A DNA stretch of 64,000 nucleotides, from the NCBI GenBank assembly GCA_015179045.1, contig WHUZ01000018.1:620001-684000 (forward strand), in the 5' to 3' direction. The position numbers and the translations under genes are program-made. Origin of the DNA: Kalaharituber pfeilii. Lineage: Eukaryota; Ascomycota; Pezizomycetes; Pezizales; Pezizaceae. Under the pieces are notes generated by a model. The model had not been told where the DNA came from and ran no database searches. It saw only the letters and a program-made list of their open reading frames with translations. Below, piece after piece: positions 45,558-58,620 of this stretch. Within the stretch, counting starts at the first letter, position 1. Each line of letters opens with the position of its first letter.

Positions 45558-48500
45558 TATTATTATTGATTGTTTTTAAAGTTTCTAAACAAGCCCGCTT
45601 GGATTGATAGCCCGAAGAGAATTAACTGAAACGGGGGTCAGGAAAGTTAAGACCTATTAGCTACAGTTCGTTGATGCTTGACTTTGTAGTCCCAACTAGG
45701 GTTATCTGTCACTGTTGGCATGGCGCCTGGCGCGGCTTGAACCAAAGACTACATTTTTTTAAAAATCATTTTTAGATCCCTGCACCTCGCAAACGGGGCC
45801 CCCTCCCCCTATATTTCATTGCTTGTATGTTAATGGAAAAAAAAAAAAAAAGAAAACTCATATCATATATTTATATATACACCATCCCAGTAACTGGTCC
45901 TGATGTTTAAACCCTTACGTAGTTCGACGGGGAGAACGCCGAGTAGCATATGCTTGCCAAAATGCATGTCGTCCTATTGCATCACACATCTCACACAGTT
46001 CGCAAGCATACGTAAAATTGAATTATCTCATGGGTGAGTGAAACCTTGCAGCCAGTTTTGATTATACCAAGATCTGTAATTAAAACTTTACCCCGAACAA
46101 ATCATAGAAAAAAAAAAAACACCAACAGATCATGTTTGGAGGAACTCGAGCCAATCTGCTGGGAAAAATCCGAATCATGATCCTCACTGGCATCGAATTA
46201 GGCGAGGTTATGCTAATACACTCACCATTCGATAAATCCCAAGTAACACAAACGTCAGTCGTTTCTGTTCCCCCACCACCGTTATTCTTCATTCCCTAAT
46301 CCAACTTCCCATGTGCCCGAGCCAGACCAACCCAGACCACAATCAAGATTCTATACAGCTGCGTCACAGGGCGAGAGATGTCACATTCCATGCAGATCTC
46401 ACATTTTTTTCCCCTCCTCACAGGCTCTTTATTGGTCTAGACTCCCGTCCCCTTGCAACATTGGGAACCCGAGATTCTCCAGGAACGGTCTTGTTAGCTG
46501 TATGTATATGCGTATGTATATGTATCAGTTATGTAAACGCGGGAGCCCTCTCCCATGAATTATCGCCCACTGCAAGCGAGAAGATCCGCCCTGACTTGTT
46601 TTCAATTGGCAGTATAGCACGTGATAGACACTGGTCTGCACAAAGCATGCAAGGCATGGAATGTTGCAAGAACTTCATGGGATGATCCCCGAGTTTATGT
46701 AGCCGTCAAAATAAATAAATAAATAAATAAAAAATAAAATCAAAAAGAGGACGATGACGCACATATACTATACATACGTATACATATGCATACGATTACT
46801 TTGACATTGCATATAACGATCACTCCTCCAGATTGGCCAGTATTGCAGTGTCTGTCATAGTTGATAGGATAAAAACTTCATTTGTAAAAAGCATGCAACG
46901 TGCAATCATTCAGGGAGGGCTTCCAAGATAATTGTATTTCTAATTGGAGAACCATCATTGACGACTATCGATATACTTGGAGCTTTCTTACACATGTTCC
47001 CAGGAGATAAAATCCTTGGCCAGTCGGCATAAATTGATTACCACCATTGTAACTCTACGATAACAGTATTACAGAGACAAGTCAAGAGAAGGAATAACAC
47101 CCGTTGTCAGTATTTCACAAGCAGCCGCAGCGGTTATCAAATTTCATAGTCCTTTATGTAGTTTCTGTCAGTAATATACGGATGCCAAAGCCAAGTGAGA
47201 ACATTACCCTGCGCGGATTTACCTACCTCCACTACCTTGTTGCCTAGCTGACTCTACTCAACCTATAATCAAAAGCCAACTAATACCCCCTTCTCTGAAC
47301 CTACATCTTATAGTACCCTCGGTTAGCTCTGGTGTATCCATGTTTTGAATTTTAGCCTCGCTTCTCCCCATACCTGTTGATACCCGTTATCGCCATCACT
47401 TCGTCCAAAATTGGGCGGTGAGGAGAAAGTTCAGCGGTGGCAAGGAGTGTAACAAAATGCCTGACAGATATATCAAAGGTTTTCTATTGCTAGCTAATGC
47501 TGACATTTTTTCATATCGTTTTCTTGTTTTACTGAAGTCTCCGCTCCTCATTCGAGCGAGCATCCCTATACCTCACCTATATCTTTCGCAAATCAAATAT
47601 CCCCATCGGTGTGCCCGCTTTGCCTATCAGGGAATTCCTCACAACAATCTAGCACCCTCCTAGAAAGGAACACCAAAAACAAATGAAAATGAAAAAATGA
47701 AAAAGTCAAGCGTTGTATGTACCTAATCTGATAGTTTCGTTAACCATGGTAAACCTAAAATAAGAATAGCCCCAAGCTAGTGCGGTGCTGGAGCCGAGCC
47801 GAAGATCATCTCAAGGCCCAGTACCAAAGTACAGGTACGCTAGTATGTACGTCAAGCACAATACGTATTTTAGCATATCTATCGGTATGTAAGTTATTAA
47901 GCTACCCGGCGCCAGGACGGGACAGGACATGCGAGGCAAGTCAGGCAAGGGTGCCAAACTAAAGCACAAGCGTTATATGTAAATGTAAGTCCCAAGTCTG
48001 GTTGCTGGGCTTCATGCCAACCATGCCCTGGCGAGCCTTGTCTGGTTCCGGTTGGAAAATGTAGGGTACACTTACTTTTTCTTGGGCCTTACTTTTTTTT
48101 CTCTTTTATTTGCCTTTTTTGCGTATGATATGCTATACCTAGTCTAGAGCATGAAGTCTGAGTTGATTTTGATTCGATACCGCGTGCCTAGGTACTGGTA
48201 CCGGTACCGAAACGAGCATGGATGGCTACCCGCGTGTAGGTTCCCAGGGCGAAGCGGAGACTGACAGGATGTCTAGGGGTGGAAGAGGTGCGGATACCAT
48301 TCCATGAAGTATCCTGTATGGAAAAGAAAAATAAATAAATAAGATAAAGAACAAAAAGAGCTAAACTAAAACCTGTGACACAAAAGTTAGCACATCCCGT
48401 TCGAGGAAAGCACAAGGCAAGGAAAAAATTAATAGTATGACAGTTTATAGATTGGATATATATGTAGTACAAGTAAACATGTATATTGATATCATAGTAA

Positions 48501-50146
48501 TTTGTTGGCGCAAGGCTGCGTGCATGGGCTGTCCATATGCGCGGGAAGGCTAAAAACGGCCTGTTGCGGAGTTGGGATGTACCCGATTGTACTTATGATG
48601 CCATTCGAGGATTCTTTGACAGATTGGATTCGTCCGCCCATGCAACATGAGACCATGAAGAGTGGGTATATGTGCAGATGTGCCCGGTCCACAAAAAGCC
48701 CATTTAAAACTGGCTAGTCTATGGATACGGATGTCAGAGAGAACTATGAATGCATAGTAAGAGTATTTCTATTGCATTAGAGTGAGGAATGGTATTACCA
48801 ACTAGTAATGCACATTTTCACCATGTGGAATGCTAGCGCCCGCTGTCACACAGATTGTAGTCTCGCGCCTGTGGAACTTCAGCTGAATATTAATTATTAG
48901 GTTTTTGCATCAAGGGATTAATTATAAATCTCGGCATAGGATTGAGATCACTCGCAACGTGAATTGGCCAACATGGGCAACGTTCTCGGAACGCGATACC
49001 TTGTGCATCAACCGTACAGGCCATATCATCCACTACCCTTTAGATTCCACAGATTAGTACAGTTATACAAGTACTTTGCAAAATCAAGAGCACAGAGTGG
49101 GTACATTTCCTGTATTGAAATGTATATTTTTTTGTGCGTCAATACGTTGAAAAGGACAATGTAACAAATTTGGAAAGTAGAACAAGAGTCTGAACAACCA
49201 TCCGAAAAGACTGACCGATATAATTTCTTAGCAATGTCCAAATCCATTTGTCTTTTCTCCTAAGAGTAACAGAGTGCCTTCCTGTTAAGGTGAAATGTGT
49301 GGTCTCTGAGACCTAGTCTGATTTTGAGACTGTATGTGTAGGCTGCTCCGAGTTCGAATGTGGCGGCGAATCAGCTTGAAGTATATACATGTATCTCGAT
49401 GTACTTTCGGAGCTTTGCGTACCTAAGACTGGGTACTCTTTGCCTCCAGCAATAGTGGGAATGTAGCGCATCTCCAATTGGTCAACAGTCAATGAGAATA
49501 CTTTCCGTAACCGTGCCTTTGCACATGTTAAAAGCGAGACTTCTCAAGTGTACACGTGCCATCATCAATCATTGCTAGGCCCTAGGGCAACGCATTATAC
49601 AAGGATACAGCCTTCAAGCACTCGTCTCAAAGGCTTCCAGGCCGTTACCGCACACCTGCATATATTAGCTTCCTTTTGCTTCTTTGATGTCGACGTCGGC
49701 TTCATATCCCTGGGGCTCAGTTGCGCATCTCATGGGTCCTGTTACGAGTCCGACGCTCCTGCCAAGTGTGCCAGTTGCTGATAGCCATGTCTAGGTACCC
49801 CAATATCAGACATGGAATGGTTTGCTGTGAATAATTATCCTCAATCAGGAGAAGTGGCAATTGCGCACCCAAGAATCCGACTCTTCAAGATGGCTCTTTT
49901 AGTGCTTCTGACGAGCATTTTAGCTCGTGGGAATCAAAATAGTCTCGTTTCTTCGTTACTAGTAACTGTAAGATCTAGAATTTCCATAGATTCAAGCTTT
50001 CTCCATTGCATTAGCTTCCACAACTAACACGAGAGGGGAATAACCCAAAGGGAGATCTTCCTTAGCCCGGTTCCAAATTCGTTGTCTATTGATATCGAGC
50101 GAAACTGCGAATCTGAGTTGCTCAAATTCGAATATTTCCTGCCTGT

Positions 50147-50176
50147 CCGATTAACCTGCGACCGATTAACCTGCGA
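50147..50176. repeat. Perfect 15-bp tandem duplication
   Basis: CCGATTAACCTGCGA is repeated head to tail (50147-50161 and 50162-50176) without mismatch in a gene-free stretch. Confidence 0.9.
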
Positions 50177-51109
50177 CCAAGACTACAATTGCGTGGGACG
50201 GCCGGAAGTAAAATCATCATTTTCTTACAGTGAAGTGTAATATTGAATGAAGCGGGAAAAATCTTTCGTACATCTTGGGCTGATGACCCCATCCTCGTGT
50301 CTGAATAACCAATGATATTTTAATGATTGGGATATCATCAGTTATATTACATATGATGCATTCGAGTGTCGGCTGATATTGAGGTGTGCACCTTTTTCTT
50401 ACGACACAAGCGACGGGTCAACAAAAGGAAAGTAATCAGTAAATTTTCGCATCCTCGCTGCCCCGGTCACAGTCAGATCCTAGAGGATATGTAGCTCGTT
50501 CCCCTTAGAGGAGGGTGATCCCAAGAAGGTTCATAGACGCCAATCTGTAAGAATAATAATAATTTCTTGTTACCTGATTGAATCTCGGAATGGGAATAGT
50601 ATCCGATGTGATAAGAGCTCACAAAGAAAGAGTATCGGTGTTTTCTACCCTGAAATTACCAGTAACAGGGGGGAAGGGGTGCAAGTGCAGGATTACTGGG
50701 TGTGACTAACCAGCTACGGTGTGACATCCTACATGGTAGTAAAACCCCTCTAGTAAACGAGTTCACCTTGCAGATGAGTTGATTCATGAGTAACCCATTT
50801 CGAACACAGTGAGCCCCCAAACCCATCGGCCTGACCCCCATGCGTTTCTTGAAGATAATAATGGGGTTTAGCTCATCTGTTAACCAATGAGGCTTTCAAT
50901 GCAAGGGATCACTCATTCCCAAGACCTTGAATCCTTGCCGATTGGTTTTGTTGTTCAAGCAAGATTACCATATTTCTTGTGCAGTTGCAGTGCCATCCAA
51001 TGGGGGTCTACTCAGATGAAGGTTACCGCATGGTGAAATAGCCCTTTGTTCATCATTCTCAGCTTTAGCATATCCGTTGCTGGACTGGGTAGATCAGTGA
51101 GTGGGGCAA

Positions 51110-51144
<35 letters not shown>

Positions 51145-51580
51145 CCTCCCTCTCCTCATGACTATAAAAGAGTTGATCAAGCCAAGGGGTTGCGTGACGT
51201 ACTTGAGGGAGAGCGAATGTTCGGCTAGGCTGTTCCTCCCAATTGCGGAAATTTCCATGGTATTTGACCGCTTCACCTTGCAGGACAGAAGAGTGTATGG
51301 TGACAGGAGGTGGCGGTCTGAGATGTCATGGGATCCACGCTGGTTGCAGGTGGGTGGGTGGGAGCAGTTGGAAGGGAATAGAGGAGGCATGGCACGGGCA
51401 TGGCATATAGCATTCAGTCTGCTTCACTGCACACAGCGACCTTGCTTTGAGAATAGATATCAAGGGAAGAAAGAGGATTGGAGGGGGCCTGCAGAAGCGG
51501 GGAAGCGGTATTGGATGCCAGTTACTGAGGGAGGATGTGTTGCAACATATAGATTCATCACTTGCGTGAAGTGGCGATGT

Positions 51581-52790
51581 GACGATAATGGGAAAATACT
51601 GTGATGCTCAGACTCTGGCAGCCAGCTACACCAGCGCCGTGCGCGGCACTGGCCAGCCTCGGACGCAAACAGGAGCGTTGGACAACTGTTGGACATTTTG
51701 TCACATTCTGTTCGTCCGTACCGGCGCGCTCGTGGCGCACACACTGCCCCTTCTGTGGGTTCGCGCTGTGTGTCGTACAGTATCATGCCGCAGAAGTGTA
51801 CTGCACTTGGGGGGAGGGGAGTGCAAGAGGGCGTCGGGGCAATTCCGAGAGAGACACCTGCCGGCAGCCACCAACGCGTGCATCCCCAGCGCGCTGCCCA
51901 GGGCCTGGCTGGCGATGATGATGACGCTGCTGGTGATGCCAGCGCCTCGGATGTACGCCCCAGGCCAGTCTGACGATCGCTGCGAATGGGCGGGCAAAGT
52001 GGGAAGAGCCCAAGAGCGCCTCTGGACAAAGCTCGGCAATACCAGCCCCTCCAGCCCACCCACCCACCCACCCACCCACCCACCCACCTCCACCCCGGCC
52101 TTCCCTCAGGCCGAGCAGACGGCCGCCGTGTGCGCCAAGCATCTCAACGGCTGCCATGCTGGGCCATTCGATGCGAGAGGGCATAGTCATCCTTTCGCCA
52201 GAGATATGACACTCCGAGGAGCCCTCATGAAATGCCTCGCCAGAGCCGGCCCATCGCGGCGCCGGACGACGGCGTGATGGCCACAGTGGGCGCAGAACGG
52301 TGCGTTTGGTGTCTGGAGTACACTTGGGGCGTTGATCGATGCGAGCGGGCGTATCGGCCGAGGCATGCCATGGCAGCATGATCAATGCTTGCGCTCGATT
52401 TACGTGCTAGCGCTGGGCTGGGCGTCCCTGTGATGTTTTGCAGCACTGCAGGCATTCACTTACGTCGTGACCTGCATCGTCTCTACATACAACACAATGC
52501 GCCGCAGTGTCTGGTATGTATGTTAGCATTTGTATCTGCGCGCGGTATGTGGACAGTCGGAGGAGGGCACGCATGTAGAGCTGGTCTGAAGCAGTGTGTG
52601 CTTGAGGACCTCCGCACCACTGCTGTCGAGGCAGTCTCGCAATCGCCAGCGAGCCTGCCCCCCCCCCCCCCCATCCCCCCCGCAGCGCGTACGCACAAGA
52701 CGACGCCAATTCACGAGCAACTGCTAGGGAAATGCCAACTTTCTGGACCCCGCGAGTGCCTTATATTCAAACTTAGATCGTAGCAATATC
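51581..52790. other. Orphan GC-rich island
   Basis: About 1.2 kb of clearly GC-rich sequence lies inside an AT-rich desert. It carries (CCCA)n at 52055-52088 and C runs at about 52658-52680. Overlapping long frames occur on both strands (51579-52277 plus, 51460-52083 minus, 51783-52385 minus), as expected from low stop frequency in GC-rich DNA; none shows a domain. The other GC-rich blocks in this window sit directly upstream of gene starts (2188-3054 gene, eIF4G, ISA2, Con7-like). Here no coding gene begins on either side. It may be the promoter of a non-coding transcript. Confidence 0.45.
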
Positions 52791-55598
52791 TATAAAGTGA
52801 AACATCACCCATACTCTGATCTTACCCCCCTCTCTTGCACCCCCTCCCAACCAAATATACTCAGTTTGAGCGTAGGACACAGGTAGACGTATCCCTCCGA
52901 ACAGTAACGATGGGCCCGCATATGGACCCCAAGTTGGTGCAGCCAGCTAGATGTGACACCTCGCAAATAAGCACGCCGTCTCAAGCCCATTGTTTCCTGT
53001 GCAGTCGTCACTCAAGCCAGCGATGATGGAACTTCAAGGTAACGGCGATCTCAACTTGAGCATCTCGATTACGCATCTGAAGTTTACCTCCCGTCATCTG
53101 CGCATGCTTCCCCTCCCTGCCCCTCAATTGAAATTGTTCCGCCACTTGTATCCTCACCGATCGCACTGCAATCTGCCAACGAAGGTTTAGTATCAAGTTT
53201 TCCGTGCCGCTCATTGAGAATTTATCGCACAGGCCACATCGGAAGGTATGTACAATAGACAGCAAGATGTTGGCCAGGTCAGGTAGAAACATGCATAGCT
53301 TCCTTCAAAACCACCAGTGACTGCAATTAAATTTTCCTTTTTTTTTTTAAAAAAAAAAAAGGAAAAGCGAAAAAAGAAAAAGCTGAGCTTAATTTCGATT
53401 GTCTGAGTTTCAATTGAGTAACAATTGCACTCCCCAAAAACCGCTCCCGATTTACAAGAATGGATGAAAGGAAGAAGAAAGAGTAAAGGAGAAAAAAAAG
53501 CGAGATAGCGTGCTCAAGGTTGCCGGGAGCTACGCTTCCACGAGCCGGTATCAAATCAATGTCTTGCGATATGCCCCACGGGAACGTTCGTTCAGACCTC
53601 ACTCGGTTATCAAAACTTGCCCCGCGATACCACTTTCCCTTTCCTCTCTACCTTTTTTTTTTTTTTCTTTTTTTTTTTTCTTACAGGGTACATTTCAAAT
53701 GCATGAGACAATGGCACTTCTCTTTCACTCCGCTTGTGCATTAAGTTACCCACCCACCCATTCATCCATCTTCCACGGCGTATCTAGCAGCGTAAAAGAA
53801 CAAAGTGAAAATAAAAAGTCAAAGGGAAAACGATGAAATGGGCAAAAATTGTATGGAACAGTTTCTATTCGGTAAACTTTAGCATCATTCCTCATATAGC
53901 CCCTCGAGAGGTTATGCAACCAAAACTAGTAGCGTCCAGCATTTGGGACGGATAAAAGAGGAAAGAGAAAGAGGGTGGCCAGCATGCATGGTAAGTGGCA
54001 GGCCTCCCTGTCAGTGAAAGTCCAATCAGAAGATCAGACAAAACTCTGAGTCGGTCTAAAGTTTCTTTTTCCAGCTGGACGGCCGCACAATACAGGCAAC
54101 GAGGGGGGGAAAAAAACGTTTGCCTGGCTTTGTGTACTCTCCCAAATCAACCCTTGAACCTTGTCAACGCGTGCTTGTCTGTGCGGTACGCCTGGTGGCA
54201 TCAGAGTCATGTGAGGTCCCAGCTAAACATGCTCCTTTAGAAGATCTCACCAGGCTCTAGGCTAAAGCCAGTAAAGTTGGATGATGAGTGTGGACAGTGT
54301 GCCTGGTACCTGAAGCTAGAAGTATTAGTGAATTGATGCCCAACTAAAAGTTTTCAAACCCGGTTTCGATCTCAGATCTTGCGTTCTATGCTAGTCTACA
54401 TATTCCATGATTGAGTAATCAATTTTGAGATGGTTGAAGTGCGCAGTTCTGTTTTTTCTTTTTTTTGGTTCTTCATTCCAAACACTCGCCATAGGAAAGA
54501 AGAAGGTATATATACATGCGGTGAATCTTTGGGGGCAGGGTTGGTTGAACATATATACACATGTATATACGTACAGGCTTACGAGTGAATTGCTGAACAA
54601 AGGAAAAGGAAAGGTTTTATTTACGGGCAAAAAGAATTAACAAGTATAAATAACTTTGCACAGAAAAAGAAGAAAAAACAAGGAAAATAATAAGGAAATC
54701 ACCGAAGAGCAACAAGAAAGAGATATAAAGACGAAGACGGTAAATATATAGAACTCATGACCTGTACAAGTTATGCCACCACAGAATGTGGTAATCATAG
54801 GACCTGGATTAGGAAAACAGCAAACCACAATATCAGCAAATGTAAGCAACAAAACGACGAAAACCCACTCAGAACAGTAAAATAGAACAGAAAAGTCGAT
54901 TAACCAGGAGACGGGACTCGAAGCGCAGTGAAAGAGAATATAGATCTGCAGGTTCCCTCCGAGATTCCGATTTGATTCAGGGATAGACTCTTATGATGGT
55001 AGTGCTGTCGGTTCCCCGCCCTTTGCTTTCTCTCAATTCAGGCATCGAGTCCTTGTGCCCATCCCTAATCCCTTTGTCTTAGGACGGCGATGTTGTGTAG
55101 TCGACGGTCCGCCAGGAACATGTGCCCTGCAATCTAAACCCAGGACATCTTCTCATTGAATCTATACTCCCAGCAAGGCTGATAATTTGAACGGGATCTT
55201 CTCAAGAGAAAGATAAGAAAAGTACACAGGTTGAAAGATAAATGCGTAAATACGATGATCGCGGACCAAATACGTTAGCAGCCTTTCTTCACAAGAAGAT
55301 TAACGCTAACATATGCTGGAGATAAAATACTAGTTGATACTTCCAAGAATGAACATGAGAATCGAAGTGTATAAGCAAAAGATAGACAGAGAAGCGTATT
55401 GAAATCAAAGGGCCACACGATGCATCGGTGTTTGCACAGGTGGAAGAGCAAATCTCTTGCACCCACTTCCAAAGAAAATAAAAGGAAATTAAAAAGAAAG
55501 AAAAGAAAGAAAAGGCCATACCCCAACAGGAAACAGGCATCACTTCATTTCATATCGCTACTCGGTGGCATGGTCGACGCGGGACTGTCGAGTAAGTA
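52791..55598. other. Gene-free stretch downstream of the Con7-like gene
   Basis: AT-rich, with no convincing frame. It includes a T11/A12 palindrome at 53332-53366 and a long pyrimidine tract ending in an acceptor-like TTACAG at 53688. The right end should contain the 3' untranslated region of the Con7-like gene. Confidence 0.45.
53332..53366. repeat. T/A palindrome with TTTTCC...GGAAAA ends
   Basis: TTTTCC, 11 T, 12 A and GGAAAA form a near-perfect self-complementary stretch. A shorter version (T9 A10) lies at 38884-38902. It could act as a strong hairpin in RNA on either strand. Confidence 0.85.
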
Positions 55599-57141
55599 TC
55601 ATTGGCCGTTGTAACCGGCAGGGACATCTGGATCGGGCTCCGCATCAGCATCGTCCTCTCCATTGCTTGTAGGTTGCTGTCTACCAGCGGCGTAAGGCTG
55701 ACCAGGCATATGGTTATATGAAGATGGCGCATAAGATGCCGCCGAATAGAGTGGGGCAGTTGGTGCATAGTTTTGGAGCTCGATACCTGAAGTTGGAGCA
55801 GAGGCATAATGTACAGGAGCACCAACACCTTGTGTTTGGTAGGCGATAGGAGGCAACTGTCTTGGTGGAATCGAAGGGTAAGACGCATTAGTCACTGCAG
55901 GTGGCTGCGGCTGTTGTTCGGCTTGTTCGGCCTGACGAGCGCGCTCTGCCTCCTCCTGAGCTTTCCTCTGAGCCTCTTCTTCCTTCTTTCTTGCCTTCCA
56001 TTCTTTTCTTATTTCCTTAAACTCTGTGCACGTGATAAGAATTAGTACATACTTGTTGTATAAGAAACGCGTGATTAGTTGAAAGAATGTAACGCGTCGC
56101 GCACATAAACAATCGTGCCCTAATGTAGCGTGAAAGAACAGCTCAAAAACATTAAGGGGGTTCAAATGTCAACAGATATTTGGCGAACAAACCTTCAGGT
56201 GTGCGTTTGGCGCCATGGCCCTGCATTGTAACGTGTGCATTCAAATGGTTCAAAGTACCATAAGCCTTCTCGCAACCCTGCCATCCACACTTGTACATAC
56301 GTTCAATTTCCTCATAACGGCGTCTGGGACGCTTATGTTGTTGAGCACCTGGGATAGGAATAAATGAATATACTTGTGAAAGAGGAGTAGCCTCATTAGA
56401 ATGTCGCTTCCGACGCGACTTATCCACAACCGGAGTGCGCGGTGCTGGTATAGCACCAGCAGGAGGCGGTGCGGAAACTGGTGGTGGTGCACCAGGGTGA
56501 GCTGGGTACGGGAATTGGGCCGGCTGATAGCCCTGTTGAGGCCAGTCCGGACGCCATTGTGGTGGAGGACCACCGGGTTGTTGAGGATACGCTTGCGACA
56601 TGTCGGGCGGTGGTTGGTATTGGTATTGAGGATGCGGAGGGTAGGATTGATTTGGAGTTGCGGCGATGCTAGGATCTTCAGAGGATTCAGGATGGGCTGG
56701 ACGACGATGTATACCACCATGTGCCAAGGGTGGCAAGGGAGAAGCAGATTGGTTCATACCTGCACTGGGACCGTTAGAGGTAGGAGGATAGCGTTCAGGA
56801 TAACCGCGATGAGACTCTTGAGGGAAGTTTGGACGTTGAGGATAGTTGATGTTGTAATCAGCGGATGTCGTGGCTGACGCGGAGTAGTTTGGAGTCGATC
56901 TAACTTCTTGTGTTGGTTGTTGGTATGTTCCAGATTGCTGCTCGGACGTGGCGGGTTCGGCTTGAGGGTTCGAGTATGGGTAAGAGGTGGTGGCACTTGT
57001 TGCACTGGACGAGTTCAAACCTGACTGGTTGTAGTCGGTGCTCCCCCTATCCATATGACTGCTGTACTGTGGTGGGGTATAAGGCGTAGTATACCCAGGC
57101 TGATGATGAACCGATGGTAGAGTTGAAAAGGCAATTGACAT
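55599..57141 (-). CDS. Con7-like C2H2 zinc-finger transcription regulator
   Basis: Two exons (57141-56193 and 56023-55599) give 457 residues. The N-terminal two thirds is rich in P, Q, Y, S and N, with no domain. A basic stretch (KSRRKRH, then KRPRRRYEEIERMY) precedes one C2H2 finger (CGWQGCEKAYGTLNHLNAH, second His five residues later). The block RTPE-EFKEIRKEWKARKKEEE crosses the intron and runs into a charged coiled helix. The tail is P/Y/A-rich and ends DPDVPAGYNGQ. The finger with its flanks matches Con7-type proteins of filamentous ascomycetes, known as regulators of conidium and infection-structure morphogenesis in some species. Intron 56192-56024 is 169 nt with GTTTGT/CACAG ends and keeps frame. 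Role here is by similarity only; the species need not be a pathogen. Confidence 0.9.
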
Positions 57142-57837
57142 ATCAAGTCACTTGTCGGCTTCCAATGCAGGTGTCTACCTTAGAGGGTAAGGGAGGGGAG
57201 GGAGAAGGGAAGGATTGGTCGGACACCGAGCAGTGAACCAAATCTGGGGGTTGTAAGGATTGCCTTCTTTTTTGATTTTTCTTTTTTTTGATTTTTTTCT
57301 TTTTCTGTTTTTTTTTTTTTTAATAAGAGCGAAGTTGTATGGTTTGTGAAAGTGTTCGTGTGCAACGGGTTGTAACTAGGGATGCACGCAGTAGCAGTAT
57401 GTACTTCTTGTTAGGTCGTAGTGGAATTTTGGCTGCGATAGGAGCAGAGCCTCTGTGGGGAGGGGGTTGGTTGTAGTGATACCGATCAGGAGGCTACGGG
57501 ACGATAGTGTGGACTGGGGGAGGGGGGTTGGTTGAATTCCTTTTTTTCTTGTTAGAATATAGACGGAGTGCGTGAAGCAAGGTTGCAAAGACCCGGATGT
57601 GCGAATTTAGAGGGAAAGGGTAAAGGCTGGTTTTATTGATGAAAAGAAAGTTCGAGTTGTTATTTCTCTTTGAACGAAAGTAGAGTACACCCGAGAATCC
57701 CAAAGCCCTCCGACAACCAGTGGGACCCGGGGCGGAGGGGGGAGGAGGGGGGGGGGATTTTTGTGGGGTGGGAGAGGATGAGTGTGTGTGGTGGAGGGAG
57801 GGGGTGGGCGAGGGTGGGTGGCTAAAGTAGGATAGAG

Positions 57838-57872
57838 TGGTGGTGGTGGTGGTGGTGGTGGTGGTGGTGGTG
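57838..57872. repeat. (TGG)n microsatellite
   Basis: About eleven TGG units in a row lie about 700 bp upstream of the Con7-like start codon. Confidence 0.9.
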
Positions 57873-58162
57873 GAGTGGGAGGATGACGAAGGGGAGCAAA
57901 AAGGAAAAAGGCGTGTGCAGGAGAGGGTGGCAGGGGAAGGGTAGGGAGGGGGGAGGGGGGAGGGGCGAGGGGCGAGGGGGGAGGGGGGATGGGGGATGGG
58001 GGGGGAGGCGACCTACAAGAAGTGCATGCAATGCAGCAGCCGAATGCTCGAGGGGTTAGGTGTTGCTGCGCGTGAAGTTTGTGCGTGTGCCAGCAATCGC
58101 CACAGCGTACTCGTGGCAGTGGCAGTGGGCCGCGCGCAGAGGCAGGACACAGAGGAGTCGCT

Positions 58163-58197
58163 GGGCAGCGGGCAGCGGGCAGCGGGCAGCGGGCAGC
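58163..58197. repeat. GGGCAGC minisatellite, five perfect units
   Basis: Five head-to-tail copies of GGGCAGC. The same unit appears in imperfect tandem near 42171-42190 in the kynureninase/ISA2 promoter. Confidence 0.9.
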
Positions 58198-58620
58198 AGG
58201 CCTGGTGCGACTGGTGCTGGCGCTGAGCCTGGTGGCTGCCGCTAGGGTCGAGGCAGACCGAGCAGCGGGCTCTTTGCCAGGCGTGCTATGCCTCTCCTGT
58301 GCGGAGCCGACTGGCTAGACCGTGGTGCTTCTCCCTGTGCCCCTGGGCTACTGAACGCAACTCAGCAAGGGCAACGACAGCCGGGACCGACTCGCGGCAG
58401 AGGTAGTCTGAGAGGGCAGACGGCGCAGACCCGAGAGACGACTGGAGGAGCGGAAGATAGGAGAGAGAGATGGAGAGAAGAGGGATTGCTGATGGGAGAA
58501 CAAGGCACCCCTCCTGCGAATGCTGGAGCAGCCGATGTGATACACGATTTCAATGATTGTTTATGTGAGATCTAGAACTGTACAGCGTTATATTAGGAGC
58601 CCTCAAGCTTTACGCCGAAG

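Larger units (their letters stand above)
43532..51580. other. 8 kb gene desert
   Basis: No frame here is convincing, including the 183-codon frame 44071-44622 plus, which has no domain and contains a 24-bp tandem duplication. The sequence is AT-rich with many homopolymers (T runs near 44785-44801 and 45529-45552, 33 T at 51112-51144), ATA/TATA-rich patches (about 45240-45380, 45880), and a KpnI-like palindromic stretch of GGTACC units near 48193-48208. No tRNA or known RNA gene is visible. Confidence 0.5.
57142..58620. promoter_or_regulatory. Long, repeat-rich upstream region of the Con7-like gene
   Basis: The near part (57142-57720) is T/G-rich with T tracts and likely contains the 5' leader. 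Then come purine-rich and G-rich runs (57725-58010), (TGG)n at about 57838-57872, and five perfect GGGCAGC units at 58163-58197 in a GC-rich block. Frames here translate to simple repeats. The G-runs could form quadruplexes. Confidence 0.5.

Noticed and set aside
49300..49380. TTCGAAT-containing segment considered as a tRNA T-arm
   Set aside because: Neither a pairing T stem nor an acceptor stem could be formed. The same applied to TTCGAA-type segments near 10216, 18843 and 54911.
51579..52277. 232-codon plus frame and overlapping minus frames in the GC island
   Set aside because: Long frames on both strands with simple-repeat segments (PPTHPPTH, GGWVGGWVG) and no domain, as expected from GC-rich non-coding DNA.
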